From Phaeodactylum tricornutum CCAP 1055/1 (lineage: Eukaryota > Bacillariophyta > Bacillariophyceae > Surirellales > Neidiaceae), in NCBI RefSeq assembly GCF_000150955.2, contig NC_011669.1:124001-188000 (forward strand): a DNA stretch of 64,000 nucleotides. The letters are read 5' to 3'. Positions 52,564 through 62,399 of this stretch are shown here, in pieces. The position numbers and the translations under genes are program-made. The notes below the pieces were generated by a model, which ran no database searches, had not been told where the DNA came from, and worked only from the letters and a program-made list of their open reading frames with translations. How positions within the stretch are numbered: position 1 is the first letter of the stretch; the number at the start of each line of letters is the position of its first letter.

Positions 52564-54993
52564 ATGTACAGCAGTAGGGGTTCTACGGCGCCAATCGCCC
52601 CAGTCCAGCCCAAAATTCTCGGTGAAATTCTGCTACCCGATTCAAAAGACTACAAATTGTACTGCTGGAAAGTACGGAATGGGTCTTCCGTACGAAAAGG
52701 AGAGACAGTGGCACTCGCAATCCACAGAGACGGCAGCAACGGCTTGGGCTCGTCTGAAGCGGGCGCAGTATCATCGTCTTTGCCAACATCCCAAACCCCA
52801 TCTACTGCTACACAGCCAGCCTCCTCCAACAGATCGCAATATAAGCGACCGACGAAACGAAGAAAACACGTTGTACAATCACCTGATGGCGATGCCGAAA
52901 CCATAATGGACGAGAAGCCTGCAGCGGATACAAAAAAGGCTTCGAATGCCACCGCCAACAACGTTGCTCCTGCCACACCGTTGACGCCTGCCCCTACTTC
53001 CGACTCAATTTCGGCGTCCGAGAAGATACCGATTCTGGCGACAGCGGATGGTTTGGTTCGCATGGGAAGATTAGAGGGAATTCATCAGCAACATGATGTT
53101 CTTATCGGTTTCATCGAGGAGTGTACCCATCCAACCGTTATAGACGGTCTTTGTGCCGTGTGTGGCAAGTCTGTAGACAAAACAAAGACACCGGGCGAAG
53201 CATCGCACTCGGAGCAATCGCCTCAGTCAGACATGTCACGGGTCACCGTTTCGGGACATACCGTCACTGTGTCGCGCGCGGAAGGTCAACGAATGGCACA
53301 ACAAGATGCGGAGCGGCTACAAAAGCGAAAGAAGCTGTCGCTCGTTCTCGATCTCGATCATACTCTGGTACACGCTACAAACGATACTCGTGCCCAACAA
53401 TTTTGCAAATCTCGGGACGATGTGCGAACTCTTATTCTACCAATGTTACGTCCCAATGGGGAACCGCGGCAGCCGCAACATCCCGAATGGACGCAACATT
53501 TTGTCAAGATGAGACCGCACGTGGAAGTATTCTTGAACGAAGCCCAGGACCAATACGAAATTGGTGTATATACTGCCGGAACAAGAGACTACGCCGAACA
53601 AATTTGCATTTTGCTGTGCCGGCACTTACTGGGGGTTTCGCGGGACCAGCCAGAAATGGATATGTTGCGATACCGGATTGTTAAAATGGAACAGGCACTT
53701 TTCCAGTCGACATCATGCGCGGACCCAGAGGAGCACGAACCTACTCGCGCATCCGAATCTCTTGAAGCACCACTACCAAGTGTGGATCGTTCGCACGAGA
53801 ATGGTGGGACGAATACGCTATCCGACGAGGCAAAACACGGCGTGGACCCAGAGGAGTACGACCGTGCACAGGCATCCGAGCCCCTTGAAGCACCATTATC
53901 AAGTGTGGATCTTTCGCACAATAATGGTTTGACGAATACGACGTTACCCGACGAGGCAGAACACGCTGGATCTAAACGCAAACGAGTAACGTTTGGGGCT
54001 AGTCCAGATGAAGCCAAATCAGATGGCCCATCGGCAATGAATCTTGAAAAGCTCAAGACAGAGCTACGAGAAGCGCAAGCCCTGGAGGACAAGGTACTGG
54101 AACTGCGGCAGCGTTTGTTTGGGAGCCGAATAGTGTCTCGAACCGACGTTAGAGACTTGGGTCAGAATGTAAAAAGTTTGAAACGAATATTTCCTTGCGG
54201 TGGAATCATGGCGGTGGTAATGGATGATCGGGAAGATGTATGGGCCAATGCAGCAGACATTTTGACCGTTCGAAAGGGCGAACCACCCGACAATCTTTTG
54301 CTTGTACGACCTTATCATTGGAGTTCCTTTTTGGGGTTTGCGGACGTGAACAATGCTTCCGGTGCTGACCTGTCCGGAGAAAGTGAGGCGGGCGACGTCG
54401 AGACGGACGAGCAATTGTTGTGGTCACTCGATATTTTGCAGCGGGTTCACCGTCGCTTCTACGAATCGGATGGCAGCTTCCTTGGTGCTCTTACCCAGAC
54501 GGTCCCCGATATCGTCAAGCAATTGCGAGCGGAAACACTGCATGGCGCGCATCTGGTATTTTCGGGAATGGTTCCGTTACACCGACAGCAACAGCAACTA
54601 GAGTCCGGCGACAAAGTAGTTCCCCGACCGACCGTGATTCGCTATGCCGAAACGCTCGGGGCCAAGGTATGGTCCAAAGTTACACCTGTGCTCACCCACG
54701 TCGTGGCGGCGAAAGATGGAACTGACAAAATTTTGGCAGCGCGAAAGCTTCCGGGATGCAGGATTGTCAAGCCAGGGTGGTTGATGGAGTGCGTGTGGAG
54801 TTTGACGAGGCGAGACGAAGGCCGGTATTTGCTGGGTGATGCATCTCCGCGATTCTCGGAACTCCGCACACCACTGTCCGAGTATTCGACCGCTAAGGAA
54901 AATTCGTCTAGTGAACTTGACGATGATTCGGAAGATGACGACTTGGCCGCCCAATTTGAAAGCGAATTAATGGAAGAAGAGGAATACGTATAA
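52564..54993 (+). CDS. FCP1: FCP1-like RNA polymerase II CTD phosphatase
   Basis: An 809-residue phosphatase that removes phosphates from the Pol II C-terminal domain to recycle the enzyme. It starts at ATG MYSSRGSTAP. An N-terminal barrel-sandwich segment (about 15-60, LPDSKDYKLYCWKV) is typical of FCP1. The catalytic DxDxT motif is DLDHT (about 263-267), followed by MRPHVEVFLNEA, GVYTAGTRDYAEQI and later MDDREDVW. A BRCT domain (about 655-760) has AHLVFSG, then KLPGCRIVKPGWLMEC. The acidic C-terminus (AAQFESELMEEEE) matches the TFIIF-binding helix of FCP1. Within the catalytic region sits an insert with two 41-residue repeats (see 53722..53967). No intron. Confidence 0.94.
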   Translation: MYSSRGSTAPIAPVQPKILGEILLPDSKDYKLYCWKVRNGSSVRKGETVALAIHRDGSNGLGSSEAGAVSSSLPTSQTPSTATQPASSNRSQYKRPTKRRKHVVQSPDGDAETIMDEKPAADTKKASNATANNVAPATPLTPAPTSDSISASEKIPILATADGLVRMGRLEGIHQQHDVLIGFIEECTHPTVIDGLCAVCGKSVDKTKTPGEASHSEQSPQSDMSRVTVSGHTVTVSRAEGQRMAQQDAERLQKRKKLSLVLDLDHTLVHATNDTRAQQFCKSRDDVRTLILPMLRPNGEPRQPQHPEWTQHFVKMRPHVEVFLNEAQDQYEIGVYTAGTRDYAEQICILLCRHLLGVSRDQPEMDMLRYRIVKMEQALFQSTSCADPEEHEPTRASESLEAPLPSVDRSHENGGTNTLSDEAKHGVDPEEYDRAQASEPLEAPLSSVDLSHNNGLTNTTLPDEAEHAGSKRKRVTFGASPDEAKSDGPSAMNLEKLKTELREAQALEDKVLELRQRLFGSRIVSRTDVRDLGQNVKSLKRIFPCGGIMAVVMDDREDVWANAADILTVRKGEPPDNLLLVRPYHWSSFLGFADVNNASGADLSGESEAGDVETDEQLLWSLDILQRVHRRFYESDGSFLGALTQTVPDIVKQLRAETLHGAHLVFSGMVPLHRQQQQLESGDKVVPRPTVIRYAETLGAKVWSKVTPVLTHVVAAKDGTDKILAARKLPGCRIVKPGWLMECVWSLTRRDEGRYLLGDASPRFSELRTPLSEYSTAKENSSSELDDDSEDDDLAAQFESELMEEEEYV
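53722..53967 (+). repeat. coding two-copy repeat inside FCP1, 123-bp period
   Basis: Copy 1 (53722..53844) begins DPEEHEPTRASESLEAPL and copy 2 (53845..53967) begins DPEEYDRAQASEPLEAPL; both continue SVD-SH-NG-TNT. The period is 41 residues. The insert is acidic and unlikely to be folded. Copies are similar but not identical at the DNA level. Confidence 0.85.
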
Positions 54994-55101
54994 TGCTGCT
55001 ATAAACACCGAACATTTAAATATGTGTGTGATAAAAATTGTAAGCCATATTGGATAGTCATGTGCGTAGAAATGAATAGAGGAAGGAAATGACACCAATT
55101 C

Positions 55102-56277
55102 CTATAGTTCACTGTGCGCGTGATGGTGCTGATGCAGTTTATGAAAATCCGAGACCTGGAAATGATGGTGATGGGCATCCAAAGTTGGATGCTGATAATA
55201 ATAATCCTCCATCGGAAAAGGAGAGCCGTGTTGATAGTGAACGTGCTTTTCATGTGTATGTCCCGAGCCGTGTTGATGATCGTGATCGTGATCTTCCAAT
55301 AAGGCCACCATGTATAAGAAGGCAATACCAGTACCAAAGGCCATCAACTGCGCAAGACGAAAGGACGGAGAGACCCGTTCGTCCAGAACATCCGGTAAAA
55401 TATTGGTCGCTGCTAGATAAATAAAGCCACCGGCGGTCAAATGCACCAAATTTTCCCCACCCAACCAGCTGTCCATATTGTTCTCATTTTTGCTAGTCAG
55501 ATAGAGTGCCAGTACGGTCCCGACAAAAGCTGCAATGGCAGTGAGAAACTGTGCCGCTACGGCTTGTTTGTGACTGTAGCCAGCCTTTACCAAAGTACAA
55601 AAGTCACCCAGCTCGTGAGGAATTTCGTGAAAGAGCACGGACAGGGTCGCCAATCCTCCGCGGGAGGCCCAAAGCGAAGCCATGGAAAGGACGCTGTCCG
55701 CAACCGTTGATGTTGCATTTGTGGTGCCACCACTTTGATGCTGGGGATTCAGTTGTTGCAGCGTGGCAAAACTCGCTCCAATGGCGAGGCCGTCGGAAAA
55801 GTTGTGCAGCGCATCGGCCGCTAAATTCAACAGCACCGTGGAGACTTTGATATCCGTAGTGCTCAAAGAAGAATCGTCGTCGTTTTCGTCAGGAATTTGG
55901 TGGGAGGATTCTTTTTTTGAAAGGGGATTACTTTTGCTGTCTGCCTTGCCGTGGTGGTGGGAATGACTTTGATGGTGAGGTTCGTATTGCTGTTGCTCAA
56001 GTGATCGAATGAGGAGATCAGCCGCAAAGAAAACGCTGAATCCGACAAGAATCCAAGCGCCGACGTTCGGATCCGTGGCACTCGCGTGTGGCAAGACGTG
56101 CAAAAAGACATCTCCCAACAAGGCACCGGCGGCAAGCGCTTGTCCCAACTGCAGAAGGTGCGAATGAACACCGCTTCCCGCAGTGTAACGGGGAAAGGCC
56201 AAGAGAATGAGATTCGGAGCCAAACTAATTAGACCCGTACTGAGCAAAGCAGCCGCTACAGCAGTTGAAGATACCAT
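55102..56277 (-). CDS. ZIP family zinc/iron transporter, LIV-1 type
   Basis: A 391-residue membrane protein starting at ATG MVSSTAVAAALLST. ZIP hallmarks are present: HNFSDGLAIGASF (TM4) and HEIPHELGDF (TM5), the latter matching the HExPHExGD signature of LIV-1 proteins such as SLC39A7/13. His-rich loops lie after about residue 100 (SHSHHHGK) and at the C-terminus (HHHHFQ, HQHHHAHS). Such proteins move zinc into the cytosol from outside or from the ER/Golgi; the His-rich ends may bind the metal. It is convergent with FCP1, 108 bases away. Metal specificity cannot be read from sequence alone. Confidence 0.94.
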   Translation of the reverse strand: MVSSTAVAAALLSTGLISLAPNLILLAFPRYTAGSGVHSHLLQLGQALAAGALLGDVFLHVLPHASATDPNVGAWILVGFSVFFAADLLIRSLEQQQYEPHHQSHSHHHGKADSKSNPLSKKESSHQIPDENDDDSSLSTTDIKVSTVLLNLAADALHNFSDGLAIGASFATLQQLNPQHQSGGTTNATSTVADSVLSMASLWASRGGLATLSVLFHEIPHELGDFCTLVKAGYSHKQAVAAQFLTAIAAFVGTVLALYLTSKNENNMDSWLGGENLVHLTAGGFIYLAATNILPDVLDERVSPSFRLAQLMAFGTGIAFLYMVALLEDHDHDHQHGSGHTHEKHVHYQHGSPFPMEDYYYQHPTLDAHHHHFQVSDFHKLHQHHHAHSEL

Positions 56278-56857
56278 GGTTTGTGTTGCCTTGTGGTGTC
56301 CTATATTCGGAGACGGATACGAATAGGCCTACCGGCAATGGGTCAGGAAGATGGGCCTTTTTCGAGATTCTGGGATCGATTTTCGGTCACATTGCTATGG
56401 TTGCATTTTGCTCGCGTTTGACACGGAAACGGAACTCAAAACGAACCCGAATCAGAACCAGATGTCTCGAAAACTCTCGTCACGATCGCTCCCTATTAGG
56501 TACACCATAGGAAAGAGGACCAGGATGTTGTCGGAGAGGCAGATGGAAACTTCTCCCATCTCGAACTCTCTCGGAGCCCATACGACTGGTGGAAGTACAG
56601 ACAGAGACCGCAGGATAGGCTGTTTCTGGGTGAATCCGGTTACAGCCATAGCGCCTATCGGCTGGATTCACTGTCAATCAGACTCGCCGAGTTGCAGAGG
56701 AATTTTCTCAGGCACATCTGCAAAAATCCTTTCTCACTATAAATCCCAAACTCGAGGCCCAAGTTCATTCCAGTGATCGAGCGTTCACGAGGCCTATGTG
56801 TCCACGCTTGGCAGGAACTGCACGGCATACCTATTTGTTTGCAGTCTATTTATATAG
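56278..56857. other. intergenic region
   Basis: 580 bases between the ZIP gene start and the stop of the UVR-like gene, both minus strand, expected to hold the ZIP promoter. Nothing else was recognised. Confidence 0.4.
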
Positions 56858-57517
56858 TTATTCTTGTTGATATTCAATGCCATTCTCGCGCATCAGTGTC
56901 TCTAGCTCACGCTTTACAAAAAGAGCCTCTTCCATTCGACCCTCTCGTAGCTTGTCGTTCAGATCTATACGCAATCCGTCCAGTCGATCCATCAATTCCT
57001 GCTCGGCCTTGAGGACGGCCTCGTCCTGGCCAGCGACTTGGACGAAATTCAGTCGTGGAAGTTTCAACCACGGCAGCGGATCAGTTCGGGCGAGGGTACG
57101 ATCCTGATCCGCCAACGGTTGGAATCCCGACTTTGAATACCCGCGTCCGTCCTTCAAAAAGGCACTCAGGCCCTGCTCGCCTCGCAGTTGCTCGTTGATC
57201 AGACCTTGTGCGGCGGCAAACAAACCCAGCGTAAGCACAATTATCAGCGGAACGAAGGGAAGATCGCCGTCCATAAGAAACCAGTCGTCGAATGGGTTTG
57301 CGCACAGCAACATTCGTTCAGAAGAGCGTTTGTATGGCCGTAGCAACCATGTACGCGGTGGTATGACATGCGGTCCCACACTGGACAATGAACGGGTTGG
57401 CAGTAACTGTCGCCCATCTTTCCCCGAAAGTCTTGTATGTGGAACCGTGTACACCAGCCAACCGTAACTTGATTGCAATAGTAAGAAAATAAAACCCAGA
57501 GCATTTAGCCTTTGCAT
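56858..57517 (-). CDS. plastid membrane protein with C-terminal UVR-like helix
   Basis: A 219-residue protein starting at ATG MQRLNALGFIFLL. The signal peptide ends QSSYG before WLVYTV, a bipartite plastid signal with Trp at +1. A central hydrophobic segment (about 88-105, FVPLIIVLTLGLFAAAQG) is probably a thylakoid or envelope helix. The C-terminus (LNDKLREGRMEEALFVKREL) resembles a UVR motif, the coiled helix pair of UvrB/UvrC and several plastid proteins. The frame is open upstream to 57625 without a better start. I do not recognise the exact family. Confidence 0.7.
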   Translation of the reverse strand: MQRLNALGFIFLLLQSSYGWLVYTVPHTRLSGKDGRQLLPTRSLSSVGPHVIPPRTWLLRPYKRSSERMLLCANPFDDWFLMDGDLPFVPLIIVLTLGLFAAAQGLINEQLRGEQGLSAFLKDGRGYSKSGFQPLADQDRTLARTDPLPWLKLPRLNFVQVAGQDEAVLKAEQELMDRLDGLRIDLNDKLREGRMEEALFVKRELETLMRENGIEYQQE

Positions 57518-57943
57518 GGTAAACTTTCCGAACTTTCCGAAATGATCTGCAAAGCTGCTTCGTCGTACGTGCACGTATTGTCCGCGCTGAGCGTTCGCGC
57601 GCAGACAGTGCCTCCTCCCAGGCACTTCTGGCTAACGTAAGCTGCCAATACAATGAAGATCAAAAATTGCGTCTAGTATTGTTCTACTGGGGACTGTCAA
57701 AATTATTTTCGTTTCACACACTTTCCAATTCCTGGACGTCGTCGAGAGAGGATCACACCAACAAAGATGACGGAAATTGTAAATTCAATTTTCATTGTAT
57801 CGCCGATAGTCGGACGAGCTGCAGACAGACCTTCAGAAAAACGAGCCCAAAGAAGATACGCAAATCCCTTTTCGAACGAAATATGATTTTCACACGTCAA
57901 TAGTCAAACGTTGCGTTCGCACTCAGAAGAAGGTGCTGGAACT
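57518..57943. promoter_or_regulatory. divergent promoter region
   Basis: 426 bases between the UVR-like gene (minus) and the alpha/beta-hydrolase gene (plus). No specific element was recognised. Confidence 0.35.
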
Positions 57944-58938
57944 ATGGAACTGGCCAGTAAAGAGACGAAAGGGATATTGATCCTGCATCGGAGGTATGAG
58001 GGCAGTCTGCATTTGCATATCGTGGGAAAGGCAGAATTTGCTGACTGCGAACCCGTGGCTTGCATGTATTTTCCAACTTACTTCTCACTCGTACGCATGT
58101 GTTTGCTCGTTCTACGCCTCGTAGTGGTGTTAAAATCAAGACTTCACAGAAGAATAAGGATCACCCGCCGGTCCTTTTACTCTTGTCCGGATTCCCAGAT
58201 ACCGCCGACACCTGGGATAGATTCGCGGCTCCTTTCGAATCCAAGTACCATGTCGTCAAAATGGCATACCCGGGAATGGAGGTGCCCATCACCAAGTGGT
58301 GGGGATACTCGTTCCCAGAAGTTCAGGATGCCCTGCTGAATGTGGTGCAAGGATACCGCGACATGGGCTGCGAAAATGTCTACCTGGTGGGACATGACTG
58401 GGGAGCTATCGCGTCCATCATGTACGCCAACAGGTATCCTTCGACAATCACCAAGCTCGTTCTGGAAGATGTGGGAGTTGTCTCGTTGTCTGAAGTTACA
58501 TTTTCCGAAGCGATGGTTACGCTGATCTATCAATGGTTCCTCACTTTTTTATTCCTACTGTCAAGATTTTTTCCGGGCACTTGGTGGTTTCATTTTTTGG
58601 TGAACCATTTTCCGTGGGCGACACTTGGACCTGATCCCAGCCTACGGGTACAAAAAAATCTCACCAAGGTACAACCGTGGCAGTGCCATCCCTATTGGCA
58701 GCTGGTGATGTTCGTACTTCGAGCAAGGAACTTATCCGTGCTGCGATTTCCTAAGGACGTGGCTATCCTCTTTGTGTATGGGAAACACAAGAATTGCTGT
58801 TTCCACGGTCAACGATTTCTAAACAAACTAGATCAGATCGCAACTTGTCGTCAGGTTGGCTACGATACGGGCCATTGGGTCCACGAAACGGAACACGAAC
58901 GGTTTGCAGCTGATGTGCAAGCCTTTTTGGAGTCGTGA
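57944..58938 (+). CDS. alpha/beta-hydrolase, epoxide-hydrolase-like
   Basis: A 287-residue protein in two exons. Exon 1 (57944..57993, 50 nt) encodes MELASKETKGILILHR. Intron 57994..58124 (131 bp, donor GTATGA, acceptor CGTAG) interrupts a Ser codon. Exon 2 (58125..58938) continues SGVKIKTSQKNKDHPPVLLL. The exon 2 frame has no ATG near its front, which forces the split; the sum is a multiple of three. The fold has the oxyanion HG-like SGFPDT, nucleophile elbow VGHDWGAIA (Asp, as in epoxide hydrolases and dehalogenases), and catalytic His in DTGHWVHE. Three hydrophobic segments lie in the lid region (about 165-200, FLTFLFLLSRFF). Substrate unknown. Confidence 0.85.
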
Positions 58939-59184
58939 ACGTCGTGGTCGGTGGTATCCAGGGCTGTGACTGCTTCATAGTTGAAAGTGTGTGACGACAA
59001 GACGAATCCCTCAACAAACTTCATGTTGTTTTTCTGTCACAGGAGCAAGAAAAGACGTGTATCATAGAAAGAGTACTGTAAATCATGTATTGTTTATTAC
59101 TGTAAACGACTACCTAAGCGTGATAACCAATTTAATGTTCGCAAATAGTGCGCAAGCGTCCCTGCGGCAAAACAGCCCCTTCTT
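58939..59184. other. convergent spacer
   Basis: 246 bases between two convergent genes. No feature was recognised. Confidence 0.4.
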
Positions 59185-61389
59185 TTAAGGGGAGCTGATG
59201 CAAGTCTCGAAAGGCAGCTCCAAAAGAATTGCCTGGGCCAAAAATGCGAAGTAAAAGACTATCATCATGGCTCCCAGTGTCTTGGTCAACTTCCATCCTT
59301 GGCAGTGAACGGCAGCAATAACAAAGACCAGCATACCAATCAAGACAAAAATGGAAATCCAAATTTTGCCCGAAGCAATAACCACCGTCGAATCTTTCGA
59401 GGGCCAGGAGGTATACAAAATCCAGGGCACGGGTAGACCGACCAGAATATCGAATATATTACTGCCAATGGAGCTGGAAACAGCCATATCACCCGATCCC
59501 CTTCGCGCCACAATTACGCTCGAAAGTAAATCTGGTACAGACGTTCCGGCTGCCAAAACAGTCAAACCCATAATTACAGAGGGAATTCCGACCGTATTTC
59601 CAATGGTTTCGGCCCATGTTACCATGAGATAAGCAAAACCTCCAATCCATGCGATCGAAAGCACAAAGGACAAATAGCACCAGCGACCCCATCCCGGCCG
59701 TCGAACATCCGGGATCGTAAAAACCATTGCGAAGACGAGTGGGAAAACAATAATGTACTGTGTCCAGCTCAAAATGCCTTCGCCATAAGGAGGTTTCAGA
59801 CTCTGACCGGCGCCTTCCTTGTCTTCTTCGACGGCCTTTTTTTGGCGTTCGTAGATGATCGACTTTTCGTACCACTCTTCGAACTCTTCAAAAGAAATTT
59901 CTTCACGAGATCCATGCTGGTACATTTCGTCTACTGCCGCGGTGACATCTTCGTCAGTAACGTGTGGGTCAAGTTCTTGCAGCAAAGTCTTGATTTCGTC
60001 CTTGTCCAAGGTTCCAGAGTGATCAGCGTCCATCTTGTCAAACACTTGCCGCGTTTGCGAACGAATGAGTTCGGCGGATGTTGTGTACCATTTGTTGAAT
60101 TCTTCTTCACTAATAACACCGTCCTTGTTGACGTCGAGGATATCAAAAACTTCGGTCAATTCTTCCGGGCTGACGTGACAGTCCAGGGCTTCAAAGAGTC
60201 GCTTGAGTTCTTCCTTGTCCAAGTGTCCATCGCCGTTGGCGTCAATTTTCCGAAAGATGTAGTCCGCATCTCCGGCAATCTTGGCGACGATACCGACTCC
60301 GCCAGTCTCGACCCAGGTATGGGGATCCCGCAACAACTTGAGAATCCCGGCACGAAAGGTACCCTGCCAGCGAAAGCTGTGTTGACCCATTAACTGTAAA
60401 TCGTTCTGGAGAGTGACCAAATGCAAAGCACTGGCCAAGGAATTGGCCGAGCCTTCCTTTTCCAATGAAGGGCGTTCAATATCGCGGGTTGCGGCCGCAG
60501 CTTCTTGCCGTTGTTCTTGCGAGGCGGTACTCTCTTCGTCGTCCGAGTCTTCCGGATATATGAGTACCTTGCCGGTGAGATAATGGTAAATGTCCGCATT
60601 GAAATACATGATTACACAGTACAAAAAGTACATGGCAAAGAGCACAATCGCTTCCCATAGTTCAATTTCTTCGGGACTGGTAACACCGACAAAAATGGAT
60701 AGAACGACGAGTCCAATCGCGTAGAAGAGACTGTCACGAAAGAGAGGCCACCACGTCAACGCCAAGACTTCTTTGGAGAATATCGTGCACATGGCAATGA
60801 CAAAGAGGACGTTAAAGACGGCACTACCCACAATCGTACCAAACCCAATTTCGCTCTCGGTAAATGTACCAAAAAGGGACGTAAACAACTCGGGAGCCGA
60901 TCCACCCGCTGCCATGAGTGTGGCTCCCGCAACGTCCATCGAGAGATTCATACGTCGCTTCGAAGACATTTCTTCCAAGGCCGGCACAAAGAACTCGTCA
61001 CAAACAATGGCGAGAGCGAGGAACATGTACAGGACTCCAATGCAGAGAAATACGGTGAGCCAGCGAGGGTCCGCCTTTTCAATATCGTCACACGACACCA
61101 ATGTTTCCGCCCGACGACGTTGCGCTGGGCTCATCAAAGCGAGTTCCGCTACGCGCCGAGTATCGATCGGCGTAACGACGCCTTGGACAGCATAATCTCC
61201 TTCACTATCGTCAAAGGTGTAGTTGTAAACAGAAAACACTCCAATCAATGTAAGAAATGCCAGAGACTGACACACCGCCCGCACGTGATATTTACGGCGA
61301 TACATTCCCGAGGACGTTGTAATCGCGGCATCGTCATCCTCTTGTCTCGGAGTACAGCTCGTTTGATGACGGATCGAAGAGAGCATCAT
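59185..61389 (-). CDS. Na/Ca (NCKX-like) exchanger with EF-hand array
   Basis: A 734-residue membrane protein starting at ATG MMLSSIRHQTS. The first half has the alpha-1 repeat AGGSAPELFTSLFG (about 160-175) and the second half the alpha-2 repeat GTSVPDLLSSVIVA (about 625-640), the ion-binding pair of the CaCA superfamily. Between them a cytosolic loop (about 370-505) contains EF-hands DANGDGHLDKEE (383-394), DVNKDGVISEEE (419-430) and DADHSGTLDKDE (454-465), plus a degenerate fourth (EMYQHGSREEISFEEF). This layout is like the plant NCL proteins, where calcium may feed back on transport. The gene lies convergent to the hydrolase. Whether it needs K is not resolved by sequence. Confidence 0.93.
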   Translation of the reverse strand: MMLSSIRHQTSCTPRQEDDDAAITTSSGMYRRKYHVRAVCQSLAFLTLIGVFSVYNYTFDDSEGDYAVQGVVTPIDTRRVAELALMSPAQRRRAETLVSCDDIEKADPRWLTVFLCIGVLYMFLALAIVCDEFFVPALEEMSSKRRMNLSMDVAGATLMAAGGSAPELFTSLFGTFTESEIGFGTIVGSAVFNVLFVIAMCTIFSKEVLALTWWPLFRDSLFYAIGLVVLSIFVGVTSPEEIELWEAIVLFAMYFLYCVIMYFNADIYHYLTGKVLIYPEDSDDEESTASQEQRQEAAAATRDIERPSLEKEGSANSLASALHLVTLQNDLQLMGQHSFRWQGTFRAGILKLLRDPHTWVETGGVGIVAKIAGDADYIFRKIDANGDGHLDKEELKRLFEALDCHVSPEELTEVFDILDVNKDGVISEEEFNKWYTTSAELIRSQTRQVFDKMDADHSGTLDKDEIKTLLQELDPHVTDEDVTAAVDEMYQHGSREEISFEEFEEWYEKSIIYERQKKAVEEDKEGAGQSLKPPYGEGILSWTQYIIVFPLVFAMVFTIPDVRRPGWGRWCYLSFVLSIAWIGGFAYLMVTWAETIGNTVGIPSVIMGLTVLAAGTSVPDLLSSVIVARRGSGDMAVSSSIGSNIFDILVGLPVPWILYTSWPSKDSTVVIASGKIWISIFVLIGMLVFVIAAVHCQGWKLTKTLGAMMIVFYFAFLAQAILLELPFETCISSP

Positions 61390-62399
61390 CAGTTGCTCTG
61401 TGTCTTGACGTACAGCAGCTCGTGATGATGAGGTGGTGTTCTGCTGACCTCGCCAAGCAATGGGATTGACAATCAGTAAAAGTGCCGGAGCGCCGTTGTC
61501 TTCCGAGAGTAGTCTTGGGTCTCCCTCTTCACGAGGGTACCGTTGTGCCAGGCAGAGGTTTTGCCAAAAGAGGGCACGCTTACGCAGAGCAAGATAGTAT
61601 CACACGCTAAAGGGAGATTATTTGAGGCAACGCCTTTTCGTTGGCTGACTCCGACTACTTGGCATACAGACTATTCCAGAGGACGTGCGAATTCCCGCCA
61701 GTCTTGGGTTGTGACCTCGTGCACTCCTCCGCGCGTAATCATCGGGAGCGGCACGACGGGAACAAGAGAGTCAAGAACGGTGCGACAACCTAGAAAGCCA
61801 AATGCAAACTTCCTAGGCAGAATTGTTCCCGGTGAAATGACCCAAGAAACGGGACAGATATGCCCAATCTACAGAAAACAAGATTGAAGCGTTATTTATA
61901 TTGTCGCCCAGTGGATTTTTCTTCGTTCCACGTCATTGAAAATATATCAGTGATTCCAAACCCAAAGTGGATCACATAATTTGGAACAGGGACCGCCAAC
62001 CTCTTTCTATAGTAATAATACTCGAAATCGCTCTCCAGCTTGCGAGAGCGGCAATTATTAGGTCTGACCAGTCTTATGCCGAGACCAAAATTGCAGTTAC
62101 TGGTGAGATCACTGTCAGCAGATTTCAACGGACGCCTGTCATATCATCAACATCCCGAGAGTGTCTATGATATCGCCTGTCCGCCGAACTTTTTCTTACA
62201 TTGATACTTTTTGTTATTTTTGAATTATTTTGATTGCCAAGGATTTGTTTGTACCATAGTCTGATTCATTATTCGAATTTTCAAATTCTGCCGTATCTTG
62301 GAGTTGAACTCGGCTTCGGTACGATGGAAAAGTGTGACAGCTCCAGGTCTCATTGTTACCGTAAAGAATGGACTGATCTGTGAATGTCGACACTATCAC
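61390..62399. promoter_or_regulatory. divergent promoter region
   Basis: 1.0 kb between the exchanger (minus) and the NmrA-like gene (plus). The plus-strand frame at 61543..61887 has no recognisable product. No specific element was recognised. Confidence 0.35.

Noticed and set aside
61543-61887. Plus-strand frame of 114 codons in the divergent spacer
   Set aside because: No ATG at its start and no recognisable product.
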